Shown: piece after piece, positions 31,801 to 39,418 of the stretch
Numbering within the stretch: position 1 is the first letter of the stretch
Layout of the letters: the number at the start of each line of letters is the position of its first letter
NCBI GenBank assembly: GCA_002413345.1
Contig: DHWU01000043.1
Span: forward strand, 1 to 43,171
Source: Propionibacteriaceae bacterium UBA5174
Lineage (GTDB): Bacteria; Actinomycetota; Actinomycetes; Propionibacteriales; Propionibacteriaceae
Direction of reading: 5' to 3'
Length of the DNA stretch: 43,171 bases
Made by a program: the position numbers and the translations under genes
The notes under the pieces: generated by a model
The model's database searches: none
What the model saw: only the letters and a program-made list of their open reading frames with translations
What the model was told of the DNA's origin: nothing

Positions 31801-33224
31801 CCGCTGCAGAGCGCACCAGCTCGGCCACGGTGAGCACCTTCGGCCCGCTCGCTGAGCGTCGGCTATTCGATGCGGACGCCCGGGACAACCACACCATCTA
31901 CGCCCCCCAGATGGCCCCGATGCACTTCAGGTTGATCGTGCCGGTGCTGCGCAAGGTTGGGCTGAAGGTTGAACTATTGGAGAGCGCTGGGCGTGACGAT
32001 GTCGAAGTTGGGCTGAAGTACGTCAACAACGATGCTTGCTTCCCGGCGATCATGATCGTGGGCCAGCTGGTGAACAAGATCGAATCTGGCCAGGCCGATC
32101 CGGATCGAACTTCGGTCGCGATCACTCAGACCGGTGGCATGTGTCGGGCCACCAACTATGTGGCTTTGCTGCGCAAGGCATTGGCCGACGCTGGTTACCC
32201 GCAGGTGCCGGTGCTTGCGATCAGCGTTCAGGGCCTGGAGTCCAATCCCGGCTTCAAATTGACTCCATCGGTCTTGGTGCCGGCTATTCAAGCGTTGATT
32301 CTGGGTGACTTGTTGCAGACGGTGGTGCTGCGAGTGCGTCCCTATGAGGCCACGCCTGGCGCAGCGATGGAGCTCTATGTCAGGTGGGATGCCATCTGTC
32401 AGGAGTTCCTTCAGTTCGGGGGATTTAGCCAGACGTTGGGTCGAAATATTGGCTATACCGGCTTGATTCGCCAGATCGTCGACGAGTTTGACGCGCTGCC
32501 GCTGCGTGACATTCCCCGCAAGCCGCGGGTGGGGATCGTTGGGGAGATCCTGGTCAAGTTCCATCCAGATGCCAACAACCATGTCGTGGATGTGGTCGAG
32601 GGTGAGGATTGTGAAGCGGTGCTGCCCGGCATCTTGCAGTTCTTCCTGATGCCGCTGTATTCGGCCCAACAACAGTGGGAGACGCTGGGTGTCGGGCCGC
32701 GGTCGCACCAGGTAAAGAAGATGGTGCTGTGGCTGATTGAGAAGTTCCAGCAGCCGGTGGCGAAGGCGCTGGCCAAGACTGGTGGCAAGTTCGATGTGCC
32801 TCCCAAGATGAAGCATCTGGCTCAGAAGGCCGATGGGATCATCTCGATCGGAACTCGGGCTGGTGAGGGCTGGCTGCTGACCGCTGAGATGGTGGAGTTG
32901 ATTGAATTGGGCGCGCCCAACATCATTTGTGCGCAGCCGTTCGCCTGTTTGCCGAACCATGTGGTGGGTCGGGGGATGTTCGCGGAATTGCGGCGGCGCC
33001 ACCCGGAGGCGAATGTGGTCTCAGTTGATTACGATCCGGGCGCGTCGGAGACTAACCAGCTGAACCGGATCAAGTTGATGGTTGCCACCGCCCACAAGCG
33101 GGCCGGTGCGCAGGCTACGGCGTCCGCTCAGGGCGGGTCTTTGGTTGCCTCGGTACCTCAGGTCAAGGCCCCGGTTTCTCCGGTTGATCTTTGGGAGGGC
33201 GCTGAGCAGTCCTCGGCTGATTGA
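28854..33224 (+). CDS. Giant 2-hydroxyacyl-CoA dehydratase activase-like protein
   Basis: A 1456-residue fusion protein of the BcrAD/BadFG-HgdC kind. Two ASKHA ATPase modules lie in tandem: the first with LDVGSTTVKAVVLD (about 8-22) and the cluster cysteine C124 in NGTCAGGTGAF, the second with IDAGSTTVKAALLD (from about 320) and ACSSGCGSF (about 440). A cysteine cluster CRLCQNHC...CERG follows near 604-635. DUF2229 and HgdB-like dehydratase-related domains fill the rest. Such proteins use ATP to drive one low-potential electron into a dehydratase or reductase. No partner dehydratase is in the window. The ATG has GGAG upstream; the longer frame from 28746 overlaps tetR. Confidence 0.92.
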   Translation: MPQELCLGLDVGSTTVKAVVLDGPSLLFSAYRRHNADARGALRALLREVADAYPGARLHCAVTGSAGLGVAELMGIEFVQEVIAGTEAIERFVPDTDVVIELGGEDAKITFLRPVVEQRMNGTCAGGTGAFIDQMASLLHTDASGLNELAAQYLHLYPIASRCGVFAKSDLQPLLNQGAAHTDLAASVFAAVATQTIAGLACGHPIRGNVVFLGGPLHFLPELRKAYERALGGQVDSFSTPENAHLFVAIGAALLAGGNATVQRPGDLAARLSEKVVIPLHAARLRPLFADAAERAEFDQRHQQVNVTRGELSAATGPLFLGIDAGSTTVKAALLDADGRLVFSHYQGSNNPVEVGVSILRQVRAEIPEQAFLGRVCVTGYGEGLLAAALRLDEGQIETMAHYRAAERICPGVTAVIDIGGQDMKYLRIRGGAVDSIAVNEACSSGCGSFLQTFAASMGTDVKTFAANAVESSSPVDLGTRCTVFMNSSVKQAQREGADIGDIAAGLSYSVVRNALYKVIKLRDTNQLGDKVVVQGGTFLNDAVLRAFELQTSAQVIRPDIAGLMGAYGAALTAQRNWTEGDRSAALSVEELASFSVQTDLDTCRLCQNHCQLTVSSFADGTQHVTGNRCERGASTEREPRAKSELPNLFDYKYRRLFSYRRLTADRAPRGEIGIPRVLNMYENYPLWFTVLSSLGFRVTLSGRSSHELFESGMESIPSENICYPAKLAHGHVEHLIERGVKTIFYPCVPLETKEIAGADNHFNCPVVAFYPQVLERNMARLQGSEVRFLAPMLNLDDPTKLAKRLVEVFADFGVTLAEAKVAVEAGFAEDAAAKADIRAEGQRALQYLAEHDLKGIVLAGRPYHVDPEVHHGIPSLINALGMGVLTEDSILDPQQLALERPIRVRDQWAYHTRLYEAAASVVQRPDLHLVQLTSFGCGVDAITTDQVAEILAQADDVYTLLKIDEVSNLGAATIRLRSMAAAAAERTSSATVSTFGPLAERRLFDADARDNHTIYAPQMAPMHFRLIVPVLRKVGLKVELLESAGRDDVEVGLKYVNNDACFPAIMIVGQLVNKIESGQADPDRTSVAITQTGGMCRATNYVALLRKALADAGYPQVPVLAISVQGLESNPGFKLTPSVLVPAIQALILGDLLQTVVLRVRPYEATPGAAMELYVRWDAICQEFLQFGGFSQTLGRNIGYTGLIRQIVDEFDALPLRDIPRKPRVGIVGEILVKFHPDANNHVVDVVEGEDCEAVLPGILQFFLMPLYSAQQQWETLGVGPRSHQVKKMVLWLIEKFQQPVAKALAKTGGKFDVPPKMKHLAQKADGIISIGTRAGEGWLLTAEMVELIELGAPNIICAQPFACLPNHVVGRGMFAELRRRHPEANVVSVDYDPGASETNQLNRIKLMVATAHKRAGAQATASAQGGSLVASVPQVKAPVSPVDLWEGAEQSSAD

Positions 33225-33858
33225 GGAAGTGGTTACCCTTTGCATTGCTCATCTGGCTGATGATCTCGTCACAGCGTGCACGCACGCGAGTCAATAGCTC
33301 ACGCCCATAGGGCAACCCAAAAGTAGAAGCGACCCGCAATAATTCCGCTTTGGTTGCGCGCTCCAACCGCTCGGCCCATGACTCTGCCCAGGCATAGGCC
33401 GACGACCGGAGGCTGGCCGAAACGCCAGAGCGAAGGGCACCGAAAGATCCCTGCACGGCGCGGAGCCATGCGGCGGCCTGGGCCGACGTGGTGTTACTCA
33501 TCACCACACCAACCGGTGCGATGGCCTCTCGTACTCTCGCTTCTAGCTGAAGTTGGGGGAACGCCACCGCCTTGAACCACTCCACCACCGATGCGCCCGG
33601 CATCGGCAAGCCGATTGCCCGAAGGCTCAACTCCCATTGGTTGTCCATCAGCATCCGCAGCTGATCGTTACTGGGAAGGTTGCTTGTCGGGTTCATGTGG
33701 CCAGCGAGAAGATGATTCACGGTGGCTCTGGACAGCCGCTGGGCGGCATAATTGAAGTATCGGTCACGGCCCAGACTGAGGCTCGCGAATCCCATTGATC
33801 CCAGCGGCAGGTGCGCATCAGAGATGCGCCAACCCAGTTTGGTATCCAAGGCGGTCAT
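33163..33858 (-). CDS. Hypothetical helical protein
   Basis: A 231-residue protein I do not recognise. It is mostly alpha-helical and rich in Ala, Leu and Arg. An N-terminal part LSRATVNHLLAGHMNPTSN could be a small helix-turn-helix (uncertain), and the C-terminal part (YAWAESWAERLERATKAELL, LLTRVRARCDEIISQMSN) looks like amphipathic helices. It has no signal peptide or membrane segment. The ATG at 33858 is used; a TTG at 33879 would add seven residues, and neither has a clear ribosome-binding site. Its 3' end overlaps the end of the activase gene by 62 bases antisense. It could be a spurious frame, but its length and amino-acid balance favour a real gene. Confidence 0.55.
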   Translation of the reverse strand: MTALDTKLGWRISDAHLPLGSMGFASLSLGRDRYFNYAAQRLSRATVNHLLAGHMNPTSNLPSNDQLRMLMDNQWELSLRAIGLPMPGASVVEWFKAVAFPQLQLEARVREAIAPVGVVMSNTTSAQAAAWLRAVQGSFGALRSGVSASLRSSAYAWAESWAERLERATKAELLRVASTFGLPYGRELLTRVRARCDEIISQMSNAKGNHFLNQPRTAQRPPKDQPEKPGP

Positions 33859-33967
33859 CGGCGTCGGATTCCCAATCAAGTAATCGACGTACTGCTGGGT
33901 GGCATGCCGGGAGCAGATGCCTTGGGAAGAGCTGGTACTGCTTCGGCTGAGTGAGCGACAGGTCTCC

Positions 33968-34600
33968 TCAGTGATTTAGGAAATACAGGCCAATCGCGAC
34001 AGCAATTGCCGAGACTCCAATCACTAATACGACCGCCACGGTGGTGAGGCCAGCGCGAAGGGCAGGCAGCCTGCGTTCTGTGCTGTCGGTGTAGGCGGTG
34101 AACTGGCGATTAAACTCCACCGGCGAGAACACTCCAGGGACTCGCTCTATGGGAATCTCAGCCAGAGTGAGGGCCTGATCAAGGCTTGCTTGGGTCAGCA
34201 CGCCAGCGTGGATCCGAACGAAGGAGCCCGGACGCCGTCCAAGCACGATGACGGTGGGGTGAATCCCAAGCTTTTGGGGAAAGCGAAAATTGACCCACAG
34301 CGCGCGATCAAGCTCTTCGCGAGGCAGCCAGGTCACCTTGTTGTTGGTGCATGCGGCGATACCGGTGGGTCCAACCTCCACCCAGTTGGCATCTTTGCTC
34401 GGCATCTTTGCGTTAAGGGGCGCCATGGCAAGTGCGAATACCGCAATAGTCCCACCAATCGCCCACCCCATCACTGGCTGGCCACCGAAGACGCTAATGC
34501 CCACCCCGAAGAGAGCGGCTACGAAAAGCGTCGGAATTAGGCTTGTGGTGACTCTGAAGGTCCGAAGTCTTTGCAGGTGGTGTAAGACTGTTCCGTCCAT
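33968..34600 (-). CDS. Hypothetical membrane protein
   Basis: A 210-residue protein with two N-terminal helices (LIPTLFVAALFGVGISVFGG and MGWAIGGTIAVFALAMAP) and one C-terminal helix (LTTVAVVLVIGVSAIAVAIGLYFL). Between them lies a soluble domain of about 110 residues (WVEVGPTGIAACTNNKVTWLPREELDRAL, given here as one block of two strands and a helix), which could be PH-like. Function is unknown. The frame extends to 34870, but that part crosses the bgl promoter and is low in coding character. The ATG at 34600 is the most reasonable start, without a strong ribosome-binding site. Confidence 0.65.
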   Translation of the reverse strand: MDGTVLHHLQRLRTFRVTTSLIPTLFVAALFGVGISVFGGQPVMGWAIGGTIAVFALAMAPLNAKMPSKDANWVEVGPTGIAACTNNKVTWLPREELDRALWVNFRFPQKLGIHPTVIVLGRRPGSFVRIHAGVLTQASLDQALTLAEIPIERVPGVFSPVEFNRQFTAYTDSTERRLPALRAGLTTVAVVLVIGVSAIAVAIGLYFLNH

Positions 34601-34792
34601 CTCAAATCTGCGCACGCTGGTGACTATAGGCCAACCCGTAAAACCGACGGTTGCCGCTGAGTTTGGTGCGGCACCGGTTCGTTTCTCACCTATTTGGCGG
34701 TTGGTGTGGGCGCTACTCAGGGTGACCCCGGACGGAGGCTGGTCGGCAGCGGTGCTGGCCAATCGTCTGCTAACTGAGGCATCGTAGGGTTC

Positions 34793-34821
34793 TTGACGCT
34801 TGGCCAGCTCGGATCTACCCT
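34793..34821 (+). promoter_or_regulatory. Promoter of the beta-glucoside operon
   Basis: TTGACG (34793-34798) and TACCCT (34816-34821) are separated by exactly 17 bases. Transcription would start near 34828 and give a leader of about 140 bases. No catabolite-control box is obvious to me. Confidence 0.6.
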
Positions 34822-34847
34822 GATGCCAGGAACCGAGCGGTTCCCCA

Positions 34848-34874
34848 GGGTTGCAACTCGCAAGAGGCAAGGCC
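34848..34874 (+). promoter_or_regulatory. Ribonucleic antiterminator (RAT) sequence for the BglG/LicT-type protein
   Basis: A 27-base element beginning GGGTTGCAACTCG and ending AGAGGCAAGGCC follows the BglG/LicT RAT pattern, in which GGATTGTTACTG and GGCAAAACC flank a short loop. The two halves can pair to make the RAT hairpin. Its last bases (34871-34874) are also the first bases of the terminator stem, so the two structures exclude each other. The cognate antiterminator is encoded at 38370-39206. Confidence 0.75.
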
Positions 34875-34931
34875 TGAGCCAGTCTCTTTGGCTTGCCTTG
34901 TAAGCAACCGGGGGTGGCTCGGGTCTTTTTT
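34871..34931 (+). terminator. Leader terminator of the bgl operon
   Basis: GGCCTGAGCCA (34871-34881) pairs over 11 positions with TGGCTCGGGTC (34915-34925), two of them G-U pairs, and TTTTTT follows directly. It lies 40 bases before the PTS start codon. It overlaps the RAT, so binding of the antiterminator should prevent its formation. Confidence 0.75.
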
Positions 34932-34970
34932 GTTTCTGGCCCTGAACAGTGTTGTTCGAAGGAGCTTCAG

Positions 34971-36839
34971 ATGCCGTCAGTGGACTACCGGACGTTGGCC
35001 GGTGACATTCTTTCTAACGTTGGAGGCGAATCCAACGTCGCCTCCCTGGCGCACTGCGCCACTCGCCTGCGATTCAAGTTGAAGGACGCCGCCAAAGCCG
35101 ACAAGGCTGCGGTTGGGCAACTTCCCGGAGTGATCACCGTGATGGAAGCCGGTGGCCAGTTTCAGGTGGTGATTGGCAATAACGTCCCGCTGGTGTTCAC
35201 CGAGATCGGCAAGATCTCAAAGCTCGGTGACGACGCGGGGACCGAGCAAGCCGAGCAAGGCAACCTGTTCAACCGCTTCGTCGCACTGATCTCTTCAATC
35301 TTCCTTCCGTTCTTGTGGACGCTGGCAGGCGCGGCACTATTGAAGGCCTTCGTCGGGGCTGCGGCGCAGTTCGGCTGGCTGGATGCGACCAGTAATACCT
35401 ACGCGATCCTGAACGCCACTGGCGACGCGGTGCTGAAGTTCCTGCCGGTGCTGTTGGCGATCACTGCCGCCAAACGGTTCCGGGCAAACCAGTACACCTC
35501 AGTGGTGTTGGCCGGCGCCCTGATGTATCTGGAACTTACCGCCTGGACTGGTCTGAAGTCCTCGCCATCGGATTTCTTCGGCATTCCGGTGGTGGCGGTC
35601 AGCTATGTGGGCTCGGTGATCCCGATCATCGTGGCGGTCTGGATCCAGGGGTACGTGGAACGATTCTTCGACGCCAAGCTGCCCTCGGTAATCCGAAACT
35701 TCACGACCCCGCTACTCACTTTGCTGCTGATGGTGCCGCTGACCGTGCTCACCTTCGGTCCGCTCACCACCTATGCCGGCAAGGGGATCTCCTGGCTGAT
35801 CATGACCATTTGGACCTTCGCCCCCTGGCTGGCGGGTGCCTTGATGGGTGGCTTCTGGCAGGTGTTTGTGATCTTCGGTGTGCATTGGGCCTTCGTGCCA
35901 GTGATCCTGAATGACTTGAGCCTGCAGGGATACTCGCTGATCACTGGTGCGCTGCTGGCTCCGGTGCTCGCCCAAGCGGGTGCCGCGCTGGCGGTCTTCT
36001 TCCGTTCCAAGAGCGCTAAACGACGCGAACTGGCTGGCCCGGCTGCGTTCTCCGGCTTCCTGGCCGGAATCACTGAGCCAGTGATCTACGGCGTCAACTT
36101 GCCGTTGAAGCGGCCCTTCATTTTTGGCTGTGTTGGCGGCGCAATTGGTGGCGCCATCGGCGCTCAAGCCGGTTCAGCCATGACTGGCTTCGCCTTGCCG
36201 TCTTTGTTGTCGATTCCCACTTACCTGCCTAACGGCCCGGTCACCTCCTCCTCCTTTGTGTGGCAGATGATCGGTACCGGTGTGGCTGTGGTGATCGCCT
36301 TCGTGTTGACCTTCCTGTTTGGCGTTAAAGATTCGCCGGACGCCGAGGCCGCCAGCTCCGCTCCGATCGCTCAGGACGTGCTTAGTGCGGTGGAAGTCGC
36401 ATCCCCGGTAAGCGGGCAGGTCGTGGCGCTCAGCGAGATCAACGACAAGGTCTTTGCCGCTGGTGCGCTCGGCAATGGTGTGGGCATTCTCCCCACCAGC
36501 GGCGAGATCTACGCGCCGATTGCGGGCATGGTGGTGTCGGCATTCCCGACTGGCCACGCTTTCGGAATCAAGTCCGACGATGGCGTCGAGGCATTGGTCC
36601 ACATCGGTATCGACACCGTCCAGTTGGCTGGTGAGGGCTTCACTAGTGCAGTCACTCAGGGGCAGGTGGTTTCCGCAGGTGACCTTCTCGCCACCGTCGA
36701 TCTGGAGGCGATCAAGGCGGCCGGGTATGACCCGACTACGGTGATCGTGATCACCAACACTGCGGAGTTCACCGCGGTGCTGCCAGCCGAGAATCGCCAG
36801 GTCACTCACGGTGACACCGTCGTCGTCATTGAGCGTTGA
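34971..36839 (+). CDS. Beta-glucoside PTS transporter, IIBCA fusion
   Basis: A 622-residue permease that imports and phosphorylates beta-glucosides using phosphoenolpyruvate through EI and HPr. The N-terminal EIIB domain carries the phospho-cysteine C29 in LAHCATRLRFKL. The EIIC part (about 105-460) spans about ten helices, with GITEPVIYGVNLPLKRPF, the sugar-binding signature. The C-terminal EIIA domain has phospho-histidine H544 in ALVHIGIDTVQL and the end VTHGDTVVVI. The ATG at 34971 has AAGGAG before it; the frame from 34893 would begin inside the terminator. The phospho-beta-glucosidase gene follows after 13 bases. Confidence 0.96.
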   Translation: MPSVDYRTLAGDILSNVGGESNVASLAHCATRLRFKLKDAAKADKAAVGQLPGVITVMEAGGQFQVVIGNNVPLVFTEIGKISKLGDDAGTEQAEQGNLFNRFVALISSIFLPFLWTLAGAALLKAFVGAAAQFGWLDATSNTYAILNATGDAVLKFLPVLLAITAAKRFRANQYTSVVLAGALMYLELTAWTGLKSSPSDFFGIPVVAVSYVGSVIPIIVAVWIQGYVERFFDAKLPSVIRNFTTPLLTLLLMVPLTVLTFGPLTTYAGKGISWLIMTIWTFAPWLAGALMGGFWQVFVIFGVHWAFVPVILNDLSLQGYSLITGALLAPVLAQAGAALAVFFRSKSAKRRELAGPAAFSGFLAGITEPVIYGVNLPLKRPFIFGCVGGAIGGAIGAQAGSAMTGFALPSLLSIPTYLPNGPVTSSSFVWQMIGTGVAVVIAFVLTFLFGVKDSPDAEAASSAPIAQDVLSAVEVASPVSGQVVALSEINDKVFAAGALGNGVGILPTSGEIYAPIAGMVVSAFPTGHAFGIKSDDGVEALVHIGIDTVQLAGEGFTSAVTQGQVVSAGDLLATVDLEAIKAAGYDPTTVIVITNTAEFTAVLPAENRQVTHGDTVVVIER

Positions 36840-36852
36840 AAGCCGGTATCCG

Positions 36853-38259
36853 ATGCACTATGAACGGCTAGACCCCTTCCCGCAGGAATTCCTGTGGGGT
36901 GCTTCCACCTCGGCCTACCAGGTGGAAGGCGCCTGGGATGCCGATGGCAAAGGCCCGTCAGTGATCGACGTCCGGGCGGATCTTCCGCCCGGCACGTCGG
37001 ACTTCAAGGTCGCCTCCGATCACTACCATCGCTTCGCCGAAGACGTAGCGCTGTTCGCCGAACTGGGTTTGAAGGCGTACCGCTTTTCGATTGCCTGGAC
37101 GCGGATCATCCCGGACGGCGACGGGGAGGTGAATCCGGCTGGAGTGGCGTTTTACCATCGCCTGATCGACGCGCTGCTTGAAGCCGGGATCACCCCGATC
37201 GCGACCATGTATCACTTCGACCTGCCAGCCGCGCTGGATGCCAAAGGTGGTTGGACGAACCGGGCTTGTGTGGACGCCTTCGCCAAATTCGCCGGGGTGA
37301 TCTTCAGCGAATACGGCGCCAAGGTGAAGCACTGGCTGACCATCAATGAGCAGAACATGATGGTGCTTTATGGCGAGGCGATTGGCACAGTTCCGCCGGG
37401 GATGCCGAAATCGGCGGTCTATCAGGCCAACCACCACATGATGCTTGCCCAGGCCAAGGCCAACCAGCTCTGCCACGCTCTGGTGCCGGACGGCAAGATC
37501 GGCCCGGCCCCAAACATTGCGTTGTGCTATCCACAGACGTGCCATCCCGAAGATGTGCTGGCCGCCGACGATTTCAACTCCATCCGCAACTGGCTCTACC
37601 TCGACATGGCAGTCGAGGGGCGATACAACTCGGTGGCTTGGGCCTACCTCAAGGAGCAGAAAGCGACCCCCCAAATTGCTGAAGGTGACTTGGAACTGCT
37701 GGCGGCGCAGCGTCCTGATTTCATCGCTTTCAACTATTACGCCACGCACACCGTTGCGCGTCCGCGGGCAGATGGAGCTGACGTGAATTCTGCTGGGGAT
37801 CAGCAGATTGCGGTCGGCGAAAAGGGCATCTATGCCGGGGCGGTCAATCCGCACCTGCCGAAGACTGAATTCGGCTGGGAGATTGACCCGATCGGCTTCC
37901 GGAGTACCTTCCGGGCGATCTGGGATCGTTACCACCTGCCGCTTTTGGTAACCGAGAACGGTCTGGGTGCGTTCGACGAATTGGTCGCTGGTCAGGTCCA
38001 CGACGGTTATCGGATCAGCTATTTGCGGGATCACATTGCCCAGATTCAGTTGGCCCTCACCGACGGAGTTGAGGTGATGGGTTACTGCCCGTGGTCAGCG
38101 ATCGATCTGGTCTCGACCCATCAGGGCTCTTCGAAACGCTATGGGTTCATCTATGTCAATCGCGACGAGTTCGATCTGCTCGATCTGTCTCGATACAAGA
38201 AGGACTCCTTCTCCTGGTACGCCAAGGTGATCGCCACCAACGGCTCAGATCTGGACTAG
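36853..38259 (+). CDS. 6-phospho-beta-glucosidase (GH1)
   Basis: Hydrolyses the phosphorylated beta-glucoside brought in by the upstream PTS. The 468-residue GH1 enzyme starts FPQEFLWGASTSAYQVEGAWD. The acid/base is E166 in LTINEQN and the nucleophile E368 in LLVTENGLGAFD. The C-terminal SSKRYGFIYVN is the loop that recognises the 6-phosphate group and separates this type from plain beta-glucosidases. The ATG at 36853 starts the domain directly; the longer frame overlaps the PTS gene. Confidence 0.95.
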   Translation: MHYERLDPFPQEFLWGASTSAYQVEGAWDADGKGPSVIDVRADLPPGTSDFKVASDHYHRFAEDVALFAELGLKAYRFSIAWTRIIPDGDGEVNPAGVAFYHRLIDALLEAGITPIATMYHFDLPAALDAKGGWTNRACVDAFAKFAGVIFSEYGAKVKHWLTINEQNMMVLYGEAIGTVPPGMPKSAVYQANHHMMLAQAKANQLCHALVPDGKIGPAPNIALCYPQTCHPEDVLAADDFNSIRNWLYLDMAVEGRYNSVAWAYLKEQKATPQIAEGDLELLAAQRPDFIAFNYYATHTVARPRADGADVNSAGDQQIAVGEKGIYAGAVNPHLPKTEFGWEIDPIGFRSTFRAIWDRYHLPLLVTENGLGAFDELVAGQVHDGYRISYLRDHIAQIQLALTDGVEVMGYCPWSAIDLVSTHQGSSKRYGFIYVNRDEFDLLDLSRYKKDSFSWYAKVIATNGSDLD

Positions 38260-38280
38260 CCCCCCGCCCCCCGCCGGATT

Positions 38281-38312
38281 CGGGACGCTGCTGAGCCGCA
38301 GGTGGCGTCCCG
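38281..38312 (+). terminator. Hairpin between the glucosidase and antiterminator genes
   Basis: CGGGACGC (38281-38288) pairs with GCGTCCCG (38305-38312). There is no T-tract after it. It may attenuate or process the transcript rather than end it, since the antiterminator gene follows in the same direction. Confidence 0.4.
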
Positions 38313-38369
38313 ACACCGGGTATGTGACAGTGGGCCGGGCGCACCGCCGAAATCTGGAAGGACCGCACC

Positions 38370-39206
38370 GTGGAAGTGCTCAAGGTCTTCAACAACAACG
38401 TGGTGTTGGCCTGCCAAGACAGCGGCCGAGTCGTGGTGGCTACCGGACGTGGCCTGGGCTATCAAGTCCAGCGCGGTGACCGGCTCGATTCGGCGAAGGT
38501 TCAGCAGGTGTTCGTGCCGGACGCCGAACACGATCTGGACCAGCTATCGGCGTTCCTTACCGAGATTCCGCCGGAGCACCTAGTGCTGGCCGCGGAGATA
38601 CTGGCCAAAGCCAGCGGCAGTTTGGAAACCGAATTTGGTCAGTCGATGGTGATCCCGTTGGCCGATCACATCAGCTTCGCCATTAAACGAGCGCGGCAGA
38701 ACTTGGCTATTGGCTACCCATTGAAGGCCGAGGTCCTGCACTTGTACCCGGCCGAACTGGCCGCAGCCCGACAAGCGGTGGCGCTGATTCGCGACCGCAC
38801 CAATGTGCAGCTGTCTGACGACGAAGCTGTGCCGATTGCCTTGCACTTTGTCAATGCGGCGTTCGCCACCGATGACTTGTCGCGCACAGTGAAGATGACC
38901 AAGCTGTTCGAACAGGTCTTTGAGGTGTTGGAGAGTGCCTACGAGCGAACCTTCGACACACAAAGCGTCAACGCTGCGCGCTTCATCACTCACTTGCGCT
39001 ACTTCTTCGTCCGGGTCACCTCGGACAAGCAACTGATCGAGAACCCACAAAGCTTTGTCTCCGCGATCCAAACCTCGTTTCCGAAGGCCTACTCCTGTGC
39101 CGAGCGGGTGAAGCTGCTCTTAGAGCTGCGTTTGGGAAAACCCATCAGCTCCGACGAAGTGATCTATCTCACCCTTCACGTTGCCCGGTTGGCTGCCGAG
39201 GCCTGA
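38370..39206 (+). CDS. BglG/LicT-type transcription antiterminator
   Basis: A 278-residue RNA-binding protein that should hold the leader RAT open when the sugar is present. Residues 1-55 are the CAT RNA-binding domain (EVLKVFNNNVVLACQDSGR). Two PRD domains follow. The four conserved histidines are visible at H100 (LADHISFAI), H159 (PIALHFVNA), H208 (FITHLRYFF) and H270 (LTLHVARL), nearly the same positions as in LicT. PTS EIIB would phosphorylate PRD1 to inhibit it, and HPr would phosphorylate PRD2 to activate it. The GTG at 38370 has GGAAGG before it. It is last in the bgl operon. Confidence 0.95.
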   Translation: MEVLKVFNNNVVLACQDSGRVVVATGRGLGYQVQRGDRLDSAKVQQVFVPDAEHDLDQLSAFLTEIPPEHLVLAAEILAKASGSLETEFGQSMVIPLADHISFAIKRARQNLAIGYPLKAEVLHLYPAELAAARQAVALIRDRTNVQLSDDEAVPIALHFVNAAFATDDLSRTVKMTKLFEQVFEVLESAYERTFDTQSVNAARFITHLRYFFVRVTSDKQLIENPQSFVSAIQTSFPKAYSCAERVKLLLELRLGKPISSDEVIYLTLHVARLAAEA

Positions 39207-39333
39207 GTGCCCGTATCGCCGCTGGCCTGGTCCGTCAGGTGGCCGAGGGCCGCCTGCGGCAGGCTGGCCCCGGGACGATTCTGGACCGACTGGGCATCGC
39301 CACGACCTTGCTGCGATCGCCAGCGAATAGGAG

Positions 39334-39351
39334 TATCGGAATATCCCGATA
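39334..39351. promoter_or_regulatory. HipB-type operator 1
   Basis: TATCG-N8-CGATA within a 20-base dyad (39333-39352, 7-base arms). It is the first of three such dyads whose left edges are at 39334, 39361 and 39388. Confidence 0.75.
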
Positions 39352-39360
39352 CTGCATCAT

Positions 39361-39378
39361 TATCGATATTTTCCGATA
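39361..39378. promoter_or_regulatory. HipB-type operator 2
   Basis: TATCG-N8-CGATA again, 27 bp from operator 1. The flanking bases do not extend the dyad, so it is the weakest of the three by symmetry. Confidence 0.7.
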
Positions 39379-39387
39379 TCCATGCTG

Positions 39388-39405
39388 TATCGTAAAATCA
39401 CGATA
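39388..39405. promoter_or_regulatory. HipB-type operator 3
   Basis: TATCG-N8-CGATA within GTATCGT-N6-ACGATAC (39387-39406), 27 bp from operator 2. It ends 13 bases before the hipB ATG, and the ribosome-binding site GGAGGAG lies between. E. coli HipB uses the related spacing TATCC-N8-GGATA. Confidence 0.75.
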
Positions 39406-39418
39406 CGGAGGAGTCTCC

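Larger units (their letters stand above)
34601..34970 (+). other. Intergenic region holding the bgl promoter and leader
   Basis: A 370-base stretch without a convincing gene. The first 190 bases show nothing I can assign beyond the 5' flank of the membrane-protein gene. From 34793 it holds a promoter, a short inverted repeat GGAACCGAGCGGTTCC (34829-34844), an antiterminator sequence, an overlapping terminator and the ribosome-binding site AAGGAG for the PTS gene. Confidence 0.7.

Noticed and set aside
31974..33002. Minus-strand frame of 342 codons inside the activase gene
   Set aside because: Rich in His, Gln and Arg as expected for an antisense shadow of a high-GC gene.
36958..38034. Minus-strand frame of 358 codons opposite the phospho-beta-glucosidase
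   Set aside because: It is antisense to a complete GH1 enzyme with all catalytic residues; no family features on the minus strand.
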